Origin: Marinobacter sp. F4206
Lineage (GTDB): Bacteria; Pseudomonadota; Gammaproteobacteria; Pseudomonadales; Oleiphilaceae
Length of the DNA stretch: 64,000 bases
Direction: 5' to 3'
Assembly (NCBI RefSeq): GCF_019392195.1
Contig: NZ_JAHXKI010000003.1
Location: 372,001-436,000 of the forward strand
Shown: piece by piece, positions 9,914 through 18,267 of the stretch
How positions within the stretch are numbered: position 1 is the stretch's first letter
Layout of the letters: each line of letters starts with the position of its first letter
The notes under the pieces: model-generated
What the model saw: the letters and a program-made list of their open reading frames with translations, nothing else
What the model was told of the DNA's origin: nothing
The model's database searches: none
Position numbers and translations under genes: made by a program

Positions 9914-11827
9914 TTAATGATTCTTTGACCGGAATCGAAGCGGTTCGATCTTTAGCTTTTTCAGTCTTGAGGCCAGGGTGGTCGGTTTGACGCCCAGCAA
10001 GGTCGCCGCGCCGTCATCGCCGAATACCCTGCCATTGCTCATGGTCAGGGCCTGCGTCAGGTTCTTTTTCTCCAGGTCCCTCAATTCCTGCTCGGTCATC
10101 AGCTCGCCGTTGAAGTGCCTGGGCGGCGGTGTTGATGCCGCTGGTGCTCTGGCCGGGGAATCCTGTCCCGGCAGGTCCAGATCAAGGCAGCCGTTTGCGG
10201 TGATTACCTGTCGCTCGATCACGTTTTCCAGCTCCCGCACATTGCCCGGCCAGGGGTAGGCCTTCAGGGTTTCCACGTCTCGTTCTCGCAATACAAGGGT
10301 GGGCCGGTTGAACTTCTGGCAGGCCCGGCTAAGGAATTCCTGGGCGAGGATGGGGATATCCTCCAGACGCCGGCGTAGGGGCACCGATTCGATGGGGAAG
10401 ACATTCAGGCGGAAGTATAGGTCCTCCCGAAATGTCTTGGCTTGGATTTCCGATTTCAGGTCCCGGTTGGTGGCGGCAATCACCCGGACATTGACCGCTC
10501 GGGTGCGGTTTTCGCCCACCCGCTCAAACTGCTGGTCCTGCAAGACTCGCAGCAGTTTGCCCTGGAGCTCCAGTGGAATCTCACCGACTTCGTCCAGAAA
10601 CAGAGTGCCTCCATCGGCCAGTTCGAAGCGGCCTGTACGGTCGCTCACCGCTCCGGTGAAGGCGCCCTTGATGTGGCCGAAGAACTCGCTTTCAAACAGA
10701 TCTTTCGGGATCGCCGCGCAGTTCACCCGAATCATTGGCCGGTCCCGGCGATCGCTGGCCTGGTGGATGGCCCGTGCAATCAGTTCTTTGCCGGTGCCTG
10801 ACTCCCCGGTCACCAGCACGTTGGCATCGGTGGGTGCGACCAGCCCGATGCGTCGGGCGATGCCCTTGATTGCTTCACTCTGCCCCACCAGCTCGTGAAA
10901 ATGGTGTTCGGCGCTAAGTTCTTCCTGCAGGTAGGCGTTTTCCATTTCCAGGCGGTGCTTCAGGCTCTTCACTTCCTCCAGCGCGTTCTGCAGTTCTTTC
11001 CGGGCTTCCTGGCGGGCCGAGATGTCGCGGAACACCACCACAGCACCTACCGGATGTCCGTTATCGAGAATGGGCGTGCTGGTGTACTCCACGGCAAAGC
11101 CGCTGCCGTCCTTCCGCCAGAACCAGTCTTCGCCGACGCGCTTTACGCTGGCATCCCGGAAGGCTGCGTAAATTGGGCAGTCCTTCAGAGGGTAAAGGCT
11201 CCCGTCCGCGTGGGAGTGGTGTACAACCCGATGTAGAACCCGGCCCATGAGTTCGTCCATTCGCCAGCCCAGCATTCGTTCGGCAGCGGGATTTGCGAAG
11301 GTGCCTCGCCCTTCCGCATCCACGCCGTAGATGCCTTCTCCCACCGCATGCAGGATAAGCTGGTTCTCACGCTCCATGTCTTTGAACAGCTCTTCGACTC
11401 GCCGCCATTCCAGCAGACCGCCCCGGTGGTAGTGGTTGGCATCGTGCCGTTCGCGCAGGGTACGAAGTTGTTGCCGGTCTCGAAGCAGCAGCAATATGCT
11501 CTGGGATTCCGCTTCCCCGACCCGGGAAGAAGAGATTTCCAGCTCAACCGTGTGGCCATCCCGGTGCTGGAGAATAAAGTCCCGGCTCCAGCCGTGGCTT
11601 CGGAACAGTGTCTCTTCCGTAAAGGCAATCAGTTGTGGGCGTTGATCGGTGAACAGGCGGGTGCAGGGTGTGCCTTTAAGTGACTGCCTATCCGTGCCGA
11701 TCATCCGGCCCATAGAACTGTTGGCCGCCAGAATCAGGTCCCGGCTGGCGTCTACCAGCAGGGCGGCCTCCGGCAAATGATCAATCCAGTTGGCGGTATC
11801 GAAGGCATCTATGGCGTCGGGATTCAT
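9914..11827 (-). CDS. Sigma-54-dependent activator with two PAS domains, likely regulator of the cyanate operon
   Basis: Enhancer-binding protein of 637 aa. Two PAS domains (about 15-125 and 155-275) are joined by a coiled coil (about 270-305) to an AAA+ domain (about 312-545). Walker A is GESGTGKE at 341-348, and GAFTGA, the sigma-54 contact loop, is at 388-393. A Fis-type helix-turn-helix closes the protein (about 595-632). There is no receiver domain, so the signal is probably sensed by the PAS domains in the cytoplasm. It is divergent from cynABDS, and the gap between holds three palindromes and a -24/-12 promoter; this is strong circumstantial evidence that it activates that operon. The palindromes lie 50-100 bp from its own ATG, so it may also control itself. 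The ligand is unknown. Confidence 0.93.
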   Translation of the reverse strand: MNPDAIDAFDTANWIDHLPEAALLVDASRDLILAANSSMGRMIGTDRQSLKGTPCTRLFTDQRPQLIAFTEETLFRSHGWSRDFILQHRDGHTVELEISSSRVGEAESQSILLLLRDRQQLRTLRERHDANHYHRGGLLEWRRVEELFKDMERENQLILHAVGEGIYGVDAEGRGTFANPAAERMLGWRMDELMGRVLHRVVHHSHADGSLYPLKDCPIYAAFRDASVKRVGEDWFWRKDGSGFAVEYTSTPILDNGHPVGAVVVFRDISARQEARKELQNALEEVKSLKHRLEMENAYLQEELSAEHHFHELVGQSEAIKGIARRIGLVAPTDANVLVTGESGTGKELIARAIHQASDRRDRPMIRVNCAAIPKDLFESEFFGHIKGAFTGAVSDRTGRFELADGGTLFLDEVGEIPLELQGKLLRVLQDQQFERVGENRTRAVNVRVIAATNRDLKSEIQAKTFREDLYFRLNVFPIESVPLRRRLEDIPILAQEFLSRACQKFNRPTLVLRERDVETLKAYPWPGNVRELENVIERQVITANGCLDLDLPGQDSPARAPAASTPPPRHFNGELMTEQELRDLEKKNLTQALTMSNGRVFGDDGAATLLGVKPTTLASRLKKLKIEPLRFRSKNH

Positions 11828-11877
11828 GGCAATGTCCTGAGTAGTTCAAAAAGAACACAACAAATCTTATGCCAACG

Positions 11878-11928
11878 ACGAAAAATCGTAGTCTGAGATA
11901 CGAAAAATCGTGAAACACGAAATATCGT
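11878..11928. promoter_or_regulatory. Three tandem palindromes, probable enhancer (activator-binding) sites
   Basis: ACGAAAAATCGT at 11878-11889 and again at 11900-11911, and ACGAAATATCGT at 11917-11928. Each is a dyad of ACGA/TCGT around four A/T bases. They start 22 and 17 bp apart and lie about 70-120 bp upstream of the -24/-12 promoter, the normal place for enhancer sites of sigma-54 activators. The Fis-type domain of the divergent regulator is the obvious candidate to bind them. Confidence 0.8.
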
Positions 11929-11997
11929 AGCAAAGGCGACACTCACTACTTTAGAAAAAGGCGTTATAAAATAAAGCCTTAGATGTTTTTCAAGACT

Positions 11998-12013
11998 TGG
12001 CACGAACCCTGCG
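11998..12013 (+). promoter_or_regulatory. Sigma-54 (-24/-12) promoter of the cyanate operon
   Basis: TGGCACGAACCCTGCG matches the sigma-54 consensus TGGCACG-N4-TTGC closely, with GG at 11999-12000 and GC at 12011-12012, exactly 10 bases apart. Transcription would start near 12024, leaving a 5' leader of about 100 bases before cynA. No sigma-70 promoter of comparable quality is visible in the gap. Confidence 0.88.
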
Positions 12014-12127
12014 ATAGCTCTATAAGAAGCCCCTGCCCGTTCTCTGATGTTTCAGTGCCGGACTTGAGATGCTCCTTTTTTGCACCGTGAGAGTGCATAA
12101 ACAATTTGAGAGTAGGGAGAGTGCCCC

Positions 12128-13552
12128 ATGACCACGAAAAGCCTTGGCAATCCGTTTAACGGTGACCAGTCTCTGATTCACGCAAAAACCTGCGGATGCC
12201 CGGAATGCAAACTCGGGCAGGAAACGCCGTCGGTGTCCCTGAATCTTCAGCAATCACAGAGCCGGGACGCAATTGCCTCAGAAGCCGCCATGGATTCCGA
12301 GGCCATGATGGACCGGGCCATTGAAAGCGCCGTCGTCCGCTCGGTGTTCGGCCATAATGACCATAGCCGCCGAAGCTTCATGAAGATGATGGGGGCAGGC
12401 AGTGCAGCGGCCTTGTTGGGAAGCGTCTTTCCTCTGGATAAGGCCAAGGCGGCCGTGAAGGAATCGCTCGGTAAGCTCGAAAAAACCAAGTTGAACGTCG
12501 GATTTGTTCCGATCACCTGCGCGACGCCAATCATTATGGCGCACCCCATGGGTTTCTATGAGCGTTACGGCCTGGATGTCACCGTGACCAAGACCGCAGG
12601 TTGGGCCGTAGCCCGGGACAAGTCCCTTGCTGGAGAGTATGACGCTTCCCACATGCTCACTCCCATGCCCCTGGCCATGTCTATGGGCGCCGGCTCCACA
12701 CCGGAGCCGTTCATTATGCCGGCGGTTGAGAACATCAATGGGCAGGCCATTGTCCTGCACGTGGATCATAAGGACAAACGGGATCCTAAGCAGTGGAAAG
12801 GCTTCAAGTTCGGTGTGCCGTTCGAATACTCCATGCATAACTTCCTGTTGCGTTATTACTTGGCCGAAAACGGTATCGACCCGGACAAAGACGTGCAGAT
12901 TCGAGTGGTTCCGCCACCCGAGATGGTCGCTAACCTGCGTGCCGGCAACCTGGACGGTTACCTTTCACCAGATCCGTTTAACCAGCGTGCGGTATGGGAA
13001 AAGGTCGGGTTCATTCATATGCTTACCAAGGATATCTGGGAAGGGCACCCGTGCTGTGCCTTTGCTTGTAGCCAGAAGTTTGCCACCCAGAATCCGAACA
13101 CCTACGGTGCCTTGCTGCGCGCGATCATCGACGCAACCCAGTACTCCAATAACCCGGACAACCGCAAGGAAATTTCCGAGGTTATTGCACCCAAGAACTA
13201 CCTGAATCAGCCGGCACCGGTAATTCAGCAAGTGCTTACCGGCTATTACGCAGACGGCCTGGGCGAAGTGAAGAATGTTCCGGACCGTATCGATTTCGAT
13301 CCATTCCCGTGGCACTCCATGGGCGTGTGGATCCTCACCCAGATGAAACGCTGGGGCTACATTGAAGGTGATGTGGACTACAAAGGCATCGCCGAGCAGG
13401 TCTACCTGGCGGGCGAGACCGGCAAGATTATGGAAGAGTTGGGTTATACCGCCCCTGACAGGACTTACAAGACCCACACCATCATGGGCAAGACGTTCGA
13501 TTCGGATCGTGCGGAAGAGTATGCACGCAGCTTCGATATCGGGAGGGTGTAA
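12128..13552 (+). CDS. cynA: Cyanate/nitrate-type ABC transporter substrate-binding protein, Tat-exported, with extended N-terminus
   Basis: NrtA/CmpA-family periplasmic binding protein of 474 aa. A twin-arginine motif, SRRSFMK, is at residues 80-86, followed by a hydrophobic stretch and the cleavage-type region PLDKAKA near 102-108. The mature binding domain begins near KLNVGFVPITCATPI. Oddly, about 80 residues precede the twin arginines, and they hold a compact Cys motif, CGCPEC at 22-27. The start is supported by TAGGGAGAG just upstream; a later start would cut into this region. With the permease, the ATPase and cyanase downstream, cyanate is the likely ligand; nitrate, nitrite or bicarbonate are family alternatives. 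Confidence 0.9.
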   Translation: MTTKSLGNPFNGDQSLIHAKTCGCPECKLGQETPSVSLNLQQSQSRDAIASEAAMDSEAMMDRAIESAVVRSVFGHNDHSRRSFMKMMGAGSAAALLGSVFPLDKAKAAVKESLGKLEKTKLNVGFVPITCATPIIMAHPMGFYERYGLDVTVTKTAGWAVARDKSLAGEYDASHMLTPMPLAMSMGAGSTPEPFIMPAVENINGQAIVLHVDHKDKRDPKQWKGFKFGVPFEYSMHNFLLRYYLAENGIDPDKDVQIRVVPPPEMVANLRAGNLDGYLSPDPFNQRAVWEKVGFIHMLTKDIWEGHPCCAFACSQKFATQNPNTYGALLRAIIDATQYSNNPDNRKEISEVIAPKNYLNQPAPVIQQVLTGYYADGLGEVKNVPDRIDFDPFPWHSMGVWILTQMKRWGYIEGDVDYKGIAEQVYLAGETGKIMEELGYTAPDRTYKTHTIMGKTFDSDRAEEYARSFDIGRV

Positions 13553-13554
13553 AC

Positions 13555-14382
13555 ATGGCCTCCTTGAACGTTCGGGCAGCGCTGCTGTCGGTTTCGTTCC
13601 TGGTTTTGGCTCTGGGGCTCTGGGAAATGGCAACCCAGCCCCCAGAGGCTGAGACCGGAATGAGCGAGTACGAAATGTTGATGGGTGGTGCCGACCAGGA
13701 ATCCCGAGTGCCGCCCCCTTCCGCGGTCCTCAAGCTGGCGTGGGAAGAGCTGTCTAACCCGTTCTATGATGCCGGCGCGAATGACAAGGGTATTGGTATC
13801 CAGCTGGCCTATTCGGTTTACCGGGTGCTGACCGGTTACCTTGCGGCAATGGCTATCGCATTGCCAATCGGCTTCCTGATCGGTATGTCGCCACTGATGT
13901 ACAAAGCTCTGAACCCGTACATTCAGCTGCTGCGCCCCATCTCGCCACTGGCTTGGATGCCGCTGGCCCTGTTCATCATTCAGGATTCTGACGCGTCCGC
14001 CATTTTCGTGATCTTTATCTGTTCGATCTGGCCGATGTTACTGAATACCGCGTTCGGCGTTGCGAATGTGAGACAGGACTGGGTGAACGTTGCTCGCACC
14101 CACGAACTCGGGCCACTTCGTACCGCCATAACGGTGATTCTGCCAGCGGCCGCGCCGACGATCCTCACCGGTATGCGCATCTCTATCGGCATTGCCTGGC
14201 TGGTCATTGTTGCCGCGGAAATGCTCGTGGGTGGTACTGGCATCGGCTACTACGTGTGGAACGAATGGAACAACCTGGATCTGGCGAGTGTGATCTTCTC
14301 CATTCTGATGATCGGGGTGGTGGGCATGCTGCTCGACCTGGCCTTGGGCAAGGCCCAGAAGCTGGTGGAATACAAAGAATGA
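13555..14382 (+). CDS. cynB: ABC transporter permease for cyanate (NrtB family)
   Basis: Inner-membrane permease of 275 aa with an N-terminal membrane segment, a roughly 50-residue hydrophilic stretch, and then about five to six hydrophobic segments. The ATPase-coupling EAA loop is visible as ARTHELGPLRTAITVILPAA (about residues 180-200). It starts 2 bp after the cynA stop. The IAWLVIVAAEMLVGG segment near residue 210 is typical of the NrtB/SsuC/TauC branch. It forms the channel of the CynABD importer. Confidence 0.93.
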   Translation: MASLNVRAALLSVSFLVLALGLWEMATQPPEAETGMSEYEMLMGGADQESRVPPPSAVLKLAWEELSNPFYDAGANDKGIGIQLAYSVYRVLTGYLAAMAIALPIGFLIGMSPLMYKALNPYIQLLRPISPLAWMPLALFIIQDSDASAIFVIFICSIWPMLLNTAFGVANVRQDWVNVARTHELGPLRTAITVILPAAAPTILTGMRISIGIAWLVIVAAEMLVGGTGIGYYVWNEWNNLDLASVIFSILMIGVVGMLLDLALGKAQKLVEYKE

Positions 14383-14439
14383 GTGGTCCGGCTACCGGCC
14401 AACCGGTGCCGGTCCCAACCCTCCGAATGGAGACCTGTT

Positions 14440-15342
14440 ATGAGTAAGTCATTCCTCGAAGTAGATGGCCTGTCCAAAGTCTATTCAGACGGGCAGGGCG
14501 GTGAGCTGACCGTCTTCGAAGATATCCGCTTTGCCCTGGAGAAAGGCGAATTCGTCTGCATCATCGGCCACTCTGGTTGCGGCAAATCCACCATTCTAAA
14601 CGTGCTGGCAGGCCTGGACGAAGCCAGCGCCGGCAACGTGGTAATGAACGGTAAAGAAATACAGGGGCCAGGGCTTGAGCGAGGTGTAGTGTTCCAGAAT
14701 TACAGCCTGCTGCCCTGGAAAACCACGGTGAACAACATCGTTTTCGCAGTGCGTGCCCGCTGGCCAAAGTGGTCCAAGGAGGAAGTTAAAGAGCACAGCG
14801 AACGCTACCTGAAAATGGTGGGTCTGGACCACGCGCTCGACCGCAAACCGTCACAGCTCTCTGGTGGTATGCGTCAGCGGGTCAGTATCGCCCGGGCTTT
14901 TGCCACTCAGCCGGAACTTCTTCTGCTGGACGAACCGTTTGGCGCGCTGGACGCGCTCACCCGGGGCGTAATCCAGGACGAGCTGGTAAAGATCTGGGAA
15001 GAAACCCGCCAGACCGTATTTATGATCACCCACGATGTGGACGAGGCGATCCTGCTCTCCGATCGAATCTTCCTGATGTCCAATGGCCCCAATGCCCGCA
15101 TCGCTGAAAGCGTGAAGGTAGACATTCCGCACCCTCGGGCACGGGCCACGATATTCCAGAATCCCGCTTACCACAAAACCCGGGACTACCTGGTGGACTT
15201 CCTGGTCAATAGAAGTGGAGGGGCCCTGCCTGAAAAAGACGGCACTCCGAAAGTTGTTGAACCTGCCAAGGGCGTTGCCCAGGCAAATCCGGCGTCTGCC
15301 GGATCCGAATCCGAAACTGCCGTTCGCGCGGCGAATGTCTGA
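14440..15342 (+). CDS. cynD: ABC transporter ATP-binding protein for cyanate
   Basis: ATPase of the importer, 300 aa. Walker A GHSGCGKST (about 43-51), signature LSGGMRQRV, Walker B LLLLDEPFGALD and the switch His in MITHDVDEA are all present. I chose ATG 14440, with GGAG seven bases upstream, over a GTG at 14383 that lacks a ribosome site and would add 19 unrelated residues. The last 45 residues are a low-complexity tail rich in Ala, Pro and Glu beyond the ATPase domain. The related NrtD/TauB/SsuB proteins are the alternatives; context favours cyanate. Confidence 0.92.
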   Translation: MSKSFLEVDGLSKVYSDGQGGELTVFEDIRFALEKGEFVCIIGHSGCGKSTILNVLAGLDEASAGNVVMNGKEIQGPGLERGVVFQNYSLLPWKTTVNNIVFAVRARWPKWSKEEVKEHSERYLKMVGLDHALDRKPSQLSGGMRQRVSIARAFATQPELLLLDEPFGALDALTRGVIQDELVKIWEETRQTVFMITHDVDEAILLSDRIFLMSNGPNARIAESVKVDIPHPRARATIFQNPAYHKTRDYLVDFLVNRSGGALPEKDGTPKVVEPAKGVAQANPASAGSESETAVRAANV

Positions 15343-15369
15343 CGTTAAAAGCCAAGAGAGGAAACCGCC

Positions 15370-15813
15370 ATGATGCACAAAGAACTGATGACCGCAAAAA
15401 TCCTGGAAGCGAAATTCTCCAAGGGAGTGACCTGGGAAGCCATCGCCGAGACCATCGGCCTGTCCCCGGTGTTTACCACTTCGGCGGCTCTGGGTATGAA
15501 CAGCCTCAGCGAAGATAAAGCCTTCGCTCTGTGTGAGTTTCTCGGCTTGGATAAGCCGGTGGCAGAAGCTCTGCAGGTTTGTCCAAAGAAAGCCTGGGAC
15601 GGAGCCGTTCCACAGGATCCACTGATCTATCGCTTGTACGAGGTGGTGGGTGTTTACGGTGACACCATGAAAGAGCTCATCCACGAGAAATTCGGCGACG
15701 GCATCATGAGTGCCATCGATTTCACCATGGACGTCGAGAAGGAGGAGAATCCGAAGGGCGATCGCGTTGTCGTCACCATGAACGGGAAGTTCCTGCCCTA
15801 CAAATCCTGGTAA
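15370..15813 (+). CDS. cynS: Cyanate hydratase (cyanase)
   Basis: Cyanase of 147 aa, which turns cyanate and bicarbonate into ammonia and two CO2 via carbamate. The three catalytic residues known from the E. coli enzyme (Arg96, Glu99, Ser122) are seen here as R88, E91 and S114, with the same spacing. The N-terminal helical domain and the C-terminal swapped-dimer region are full length. GAGAGGAAA precedes the tandem ATG at 15370/15373. Being last in the sigma-54 operon, it gives the transporter its probable substrate and links the locus to nitrogen supply or cyanate detoxification. Confidence 0.98.
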   Translation: MMHKELMTAKILEAKFSKGVTWEAIAETIGLSPVFTTSAALGMNSLSEDKAFALCEFLGLDKPVAEALQVCPKKAWDGAVPQDPLIYRLYEVVGVYGDTMKELIHEKFGDGIMSAIDFTMDVEKEENPKGDRVVVTMNGKFLPYKSW

Positions 15814-15835
15814 CCTTCTTTATCTGATGGTGCCT

Positions 15836-15925
15836 GGGCGCGGGGAGGGATGTTTTTCTTGTGGGAAAAGAACTCGCTGCGCTCAGACAGCTTTTCCCGG
15901 CAGAAAAGCATCCCTCCCCACGCCC
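15836..15925. repeat. Large inverted repeat with nested stem downstream of cynS
   Basis: Arms of 23 bases (15836-15858 and 15903-15925) match as reverse complements at 21 positions; one difference would be a G-U pair in RNA. An inner stem, GGGAAAAG/CTTTTCCC (15863-15870 and 15891-15898), surrounds a loop containing CTCGCTGCGCTCAGACAG. It lies between the convergent ends of cynS and ilvM and could stop transcription from either side. The loop has the feel of a repeated intergenic element of marine gammaproteobacteria, but copy number cannot be judged here. Confidence 0.7.
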
Positions 15926-15959
15926 GATCGACGGCGCAGATAGGTCTGTTGTACCGCTG

Positions 15960-16238
15960 CTAGGCGGTTTTTGACTGTGGTATCTCCTGCACTCCGAGCA
16001 TGACTTCCCCCACCGTGTGCAGCTTTTCCAGCTGGGATTTGAGCATGGCGATGGGTCTTGAGCCCTCCAGAGTGAGTGCGATTTCCAGCTCATCGCCTAT
16101 TGATTCCACCGCCATCTTCGCAATCCGGAAGCCGCGAATCCGGATGACCTGACACAAACGTTCCATGGCCGCCGCTTCGTGATTCATCTGGCAGGTGAGG
16201 GTATAGCTGGGCGTGCCGGTGTAAGGTTGAGGGTTCAT
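15960..16238 (-). CDS. ilvM: Acetolactate synthase II small (regulatory) subunit
   Basis: ACT-domain protein of 92 aa, the short IlvM-type regulatory subunit of acetolactate synthase. The ACT fold is suggested by TLTCQMNHEAAAMERLCQVI at residues 13-32 and the following strand-helix pattern. Its ATG overlaps the ilvG stop by four bases, as in ilvGM operons. IlvM-type subunits are much shorter than IlvH/IlvN. It is expected to stabilise and tune IlvG. Confidence 0.92.
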   Translation of the reverse strand: MNPQPYTGTPSYTLTCQMNHEAAAMERLCQVIRIRGFRIAKMAVESIGDELEIALTLEGSRPIAMLKSQLEKLHTVGEVMLGVQEIPQSKTA

Positions 16239-17935
16239 GCAACGTGCTCCTTGTTCGGTTTGGCGGTGCGCTGGGATTCGTCGATCATGTCGCGGTTGCT
16301 GGCACCGGGTTTGACGATGGGCCAGACATTCTCTTCCCGGGCGATGGCGACGTGCAGCAGCATCGGGCCGTCGTACGCAAGGATGGTTTCGATGCCACGG
16401 CGGATCTGGTCGGTGCGTTCGATGTGCAGGGCGGGAATGTCGAAGGCCCGTGCCATGGCTACGAAGTCCGGGTTGTCATCCAGATCGATCTGGCTTTCCC
16501 GGTTGTTGTAGAACAGTTCCTGCTGCTGGCGGACCATGCCCAGGCACTGGTTGTCGAGGATGATCATTTTTACGGGCAGGTCATAGCGGCGGATGGTCGC
16601 GAGTTCCTGAGCGTTCATCATGAAGGAGCCGTCGCCCGCGACGTTGATGACCGTGCCTTTGCGATCGGCAAACTGGGCACCAATGGCGGCGGGCAAGCCG
16701 AAGCCCATGGTGCCGAGGCCGCCGCTCGACAGGTGGTGGCGAGGGTGATCAAACTGGTAGTGCTGGGCCACCCACATTTGATGCTGGCCGACGTCGCAGG
16801 CGATAACGGTGTTGTCCGGTGTGATCCGGGATAATTGACGGACAAACGCTGGCCCGGTGATGGGGGCGAGTGGCTCCTCGTTGTCGGCAGTGCTGAAGCC
16901 GCCTGTAGTGTTCCAGGTTCGACATTGATGCTGCCAGTCGGAAATCGCCAGTGGCGTTGTTGCCAGTTCCTCGGTGAGTGAAGCAAGGATGTTGGTCAGG
17001 TCGCCACGAATGGCCAGGTCTGCGGTGCGCAGTTTGTTGATCTCCGCGGCATCGGCGTCAATGTGGATGATCCGGGCGTTGGGGGCAAAGGCGTCGAGTT
17101 TGCCGGTGGCGCGGTCGTCGAGACGGGCGCCGATGATCAGCAACAGGTCGCATTCGTCCACCGCGCGGTTGGCCGCCCGGGAGCCGTGCATGCCCAGCAT
17201 GCCGAGGTGATGGGCACTGTGCTTGCCGTTATTGCCGATCCCTTTGAGGGTGACAACGCTGGGCAGGGCGGATACCTCGGCAAAGGCCCGGAAACTGGTC
17301 TCGGCGTGGGCCAGGCTCACCCCGCCGCCGCTATAGAGGAGGGGTTTGCGGGCGGCACGCAGCATGGCCAGGGCTTCAGCCAGGTCGGGATCGTCCGTCT
17401 GGTCGGGCGTTGCCTGTGATGCGGCCTCAGCGAGGGTCTCGGTGAGCAGGATGTCTTTGGGAATATCGACCCAGACCGGCCCTGGCCGGCCACTCCGGGC
17501 CAGTTGTATGGCTTCTTCCATGATCGTGGGCAGGTCATCGGCGCTGTCCACCAGATAACTGTGTTTGACGATGCCCAGGGTCATGCCCAGAACATCGGTT
17601 TCCTGGAAGGCATCCGTCCCGATCAGGCCGGAAGGAACCTGGCCGGTAATCACCAGCATGGGTATGGAATCCCGGTGGGCGTTGGCGACTCCGGTAATCA
17701 GATTGGTGGCGCCGGGGCCGGAGGTGGCGATGCATACTCCGAGCTGGCCGCTGGCGCGGGCAAAGCCGTCGGCGGCCAGGGCGCAGCCTTGCTCGTGGCG
17801 GCACAGCACGTGCTCGGTGCCGACATCGTCCACCAGTGCGTCGTATAGCGGCATGATGCAGCCGCCCGGGTAGCCGAATACAGTGCGGATGTCATGGCGA
17901 TGGAACGCGTCGAGAATGTGCTGTGCGCCGTTCAT
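16235..17935 (-). CDS. ilvG: Acetolactate synthase II large (catalytic) subunit
   Basis: ThDP-dependent acetolactate synthase of 566 aa, the first common step of valine, leucine and isoleucine synthesis. The catalytic Glu48 lies in HEQGCALAADGFARASG, and the ThDP-Mg motif is GDGSFMMNAQELATIRR near residue 440. The FAD-binding central domain is present in full. It reads through without the frameshift known in ilvG of E. coli K-12. The gene follows a leader peptide and attenuator (17963-18116), so expression should respond to charged Leu/Val/Ile tRNAs. The partner ilvM is next, but ilvE, ilvD and ilvA do not follow. Confidence 0.96.
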   Translation of the reverse strand: MNGAQHILDAFHRHDIRTVFGYPGGCIMPLYDALVDDVGTEHVLCRHEQGCALAADGFARASGQLGVCIATSGPGATNLITGVANAHRDSIPMLVITGQVPSGLIGTDAFQETDVLGMTLGIVKHSYLVDSADDLPTIMEEAIQLARSGRPGPVWVDIPKDILLTETLAEAASQATPDQTDDPDLAEALAMLRAARKPLLYSGGGVSLAHAETSFRAFAEVSALPSVVTLKGIGNNGKHSAHHLGMLGMHGSRAANRAVDECDLLLIIGARLDDRATGKLDAFAPNARIIHIDADAAEINKLRTADLAIRGDLTNILASLTEELATTPLAISDWQHQCRTWNTTGGFSTADNEEPLAPITGPAFVRQLSRITPDNTVIACDVGQHQMWVAQHYQFDHPRHHLSSGGLGTMGFGLPAAIGAQFADRKGTVINVAGDGSFMMNAQELATIRRYDLPVKMIILDNQCLGMVRQQQELFYNNRESQIDLDDNPDFVAMARAFDIPALHIERTDQIRRGIETILAYDGPMLLHVAIAREENVWPIVKPGASNRDMIDESQRTAKPNKEHVA

Positions 17936-17962
17936 GGTCGTCTTTTCCCTTTTTATTGCTGC

Positions 17963-17998
17963 AAAAAAAAGCCCCCGGGACCTTTCGGTGCCGGGGGC
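17963..17998 (-). terminator. Attenuator terminator of the ilvGM leader
   Basis: On the minus strand, a 12-bp stem with one mismatch (17971-17998), capped by a GAAA tetraloop, is followed by eight U residues (17963-17970). Its 5' arm (GCCCCCGG) can pair instead with CCGGGGGC inside the leader coding region (18051-18058), giving the alternative antiterminator. This is the classical arrangement of amino-acid biosynthetic attenuators. Confidence 0.9.
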
Positions 17999-18023
17999 TT
18001 TTTGGTGTTTTGTCAGGTTGTTG

Positions 18024-18116
18024 CTATCTCACCCGCTTGTCCACGCAAAAGCCCCCGGACGGTACCACGACCACCAGGACAAGCTTCACAAGGACAATTA
18101 CTGCGTTGAGATTCAT
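18024..18116 (-). CDS. ilvL: ilvGM leader peptide
   Basis: Thirty-codon reading frame, ATG at 18116 and TAG at 18024. Residues 3-18 hold four Leu, eight Val and one Ile, ending in four Val codons in a row (15-18), just before the G-rich segment that can form the antiterminator. A ribosome stalled on those Val codons would free that segment to pair with the terminator arm and let ilvG be transcribed. The reading frame has no other recognisable function. The design parallels the ilvGMEDA leader of E. coli, but the peptide itself is different. Confidence 0.88.
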   Translation of the reverse strand: MNLNAVIVLVKLVLVVVVPSGGFCVDKRVR

Positions 18117-18160
18117 AAAATGAACAATCTGCTCTGAATTCGTAAAATATTTCTGTGTAG

Positions 18161-18190
18161 AATCTACCCCACGCGTTTAACCGGTTGCAA
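18161..18190 (-). promoter_or_regulatory. Putative promoter of the ilvL-ilvGM operon
   Basis: Minus-strand TTGCAA (18190-18185) and TAGATT (18166-18161) are separated by 18 bp. Transcription would start near 18154, about 38 bases before the leader ATG. The match to sigma-70 is moderate; no better candidate lies between the leader and the divergent efflux adaptor gene. The rest of the 332-bp gap from 17936 to 18267 is filled by leader and attenuator. Confidence 0.45.
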
Positions 18191-18267
18191 CCGTTTCTTG
18201 CCGGTTTTTTTCTCGGGTCCTGAATTCTCCGGACCCAATCACGGTTTTCAGGCACGGCGAACGTTTC

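Noticed and set aside
12128-15342. Naming the transporter as a nitrate importer (nrtABC)
   Set aside because: No nitrate or nitrite reductase is adjacent; cyanase is in the same operon, so cyanate is the better assignment although nitrate cannot be ruled out from the protein family alone.
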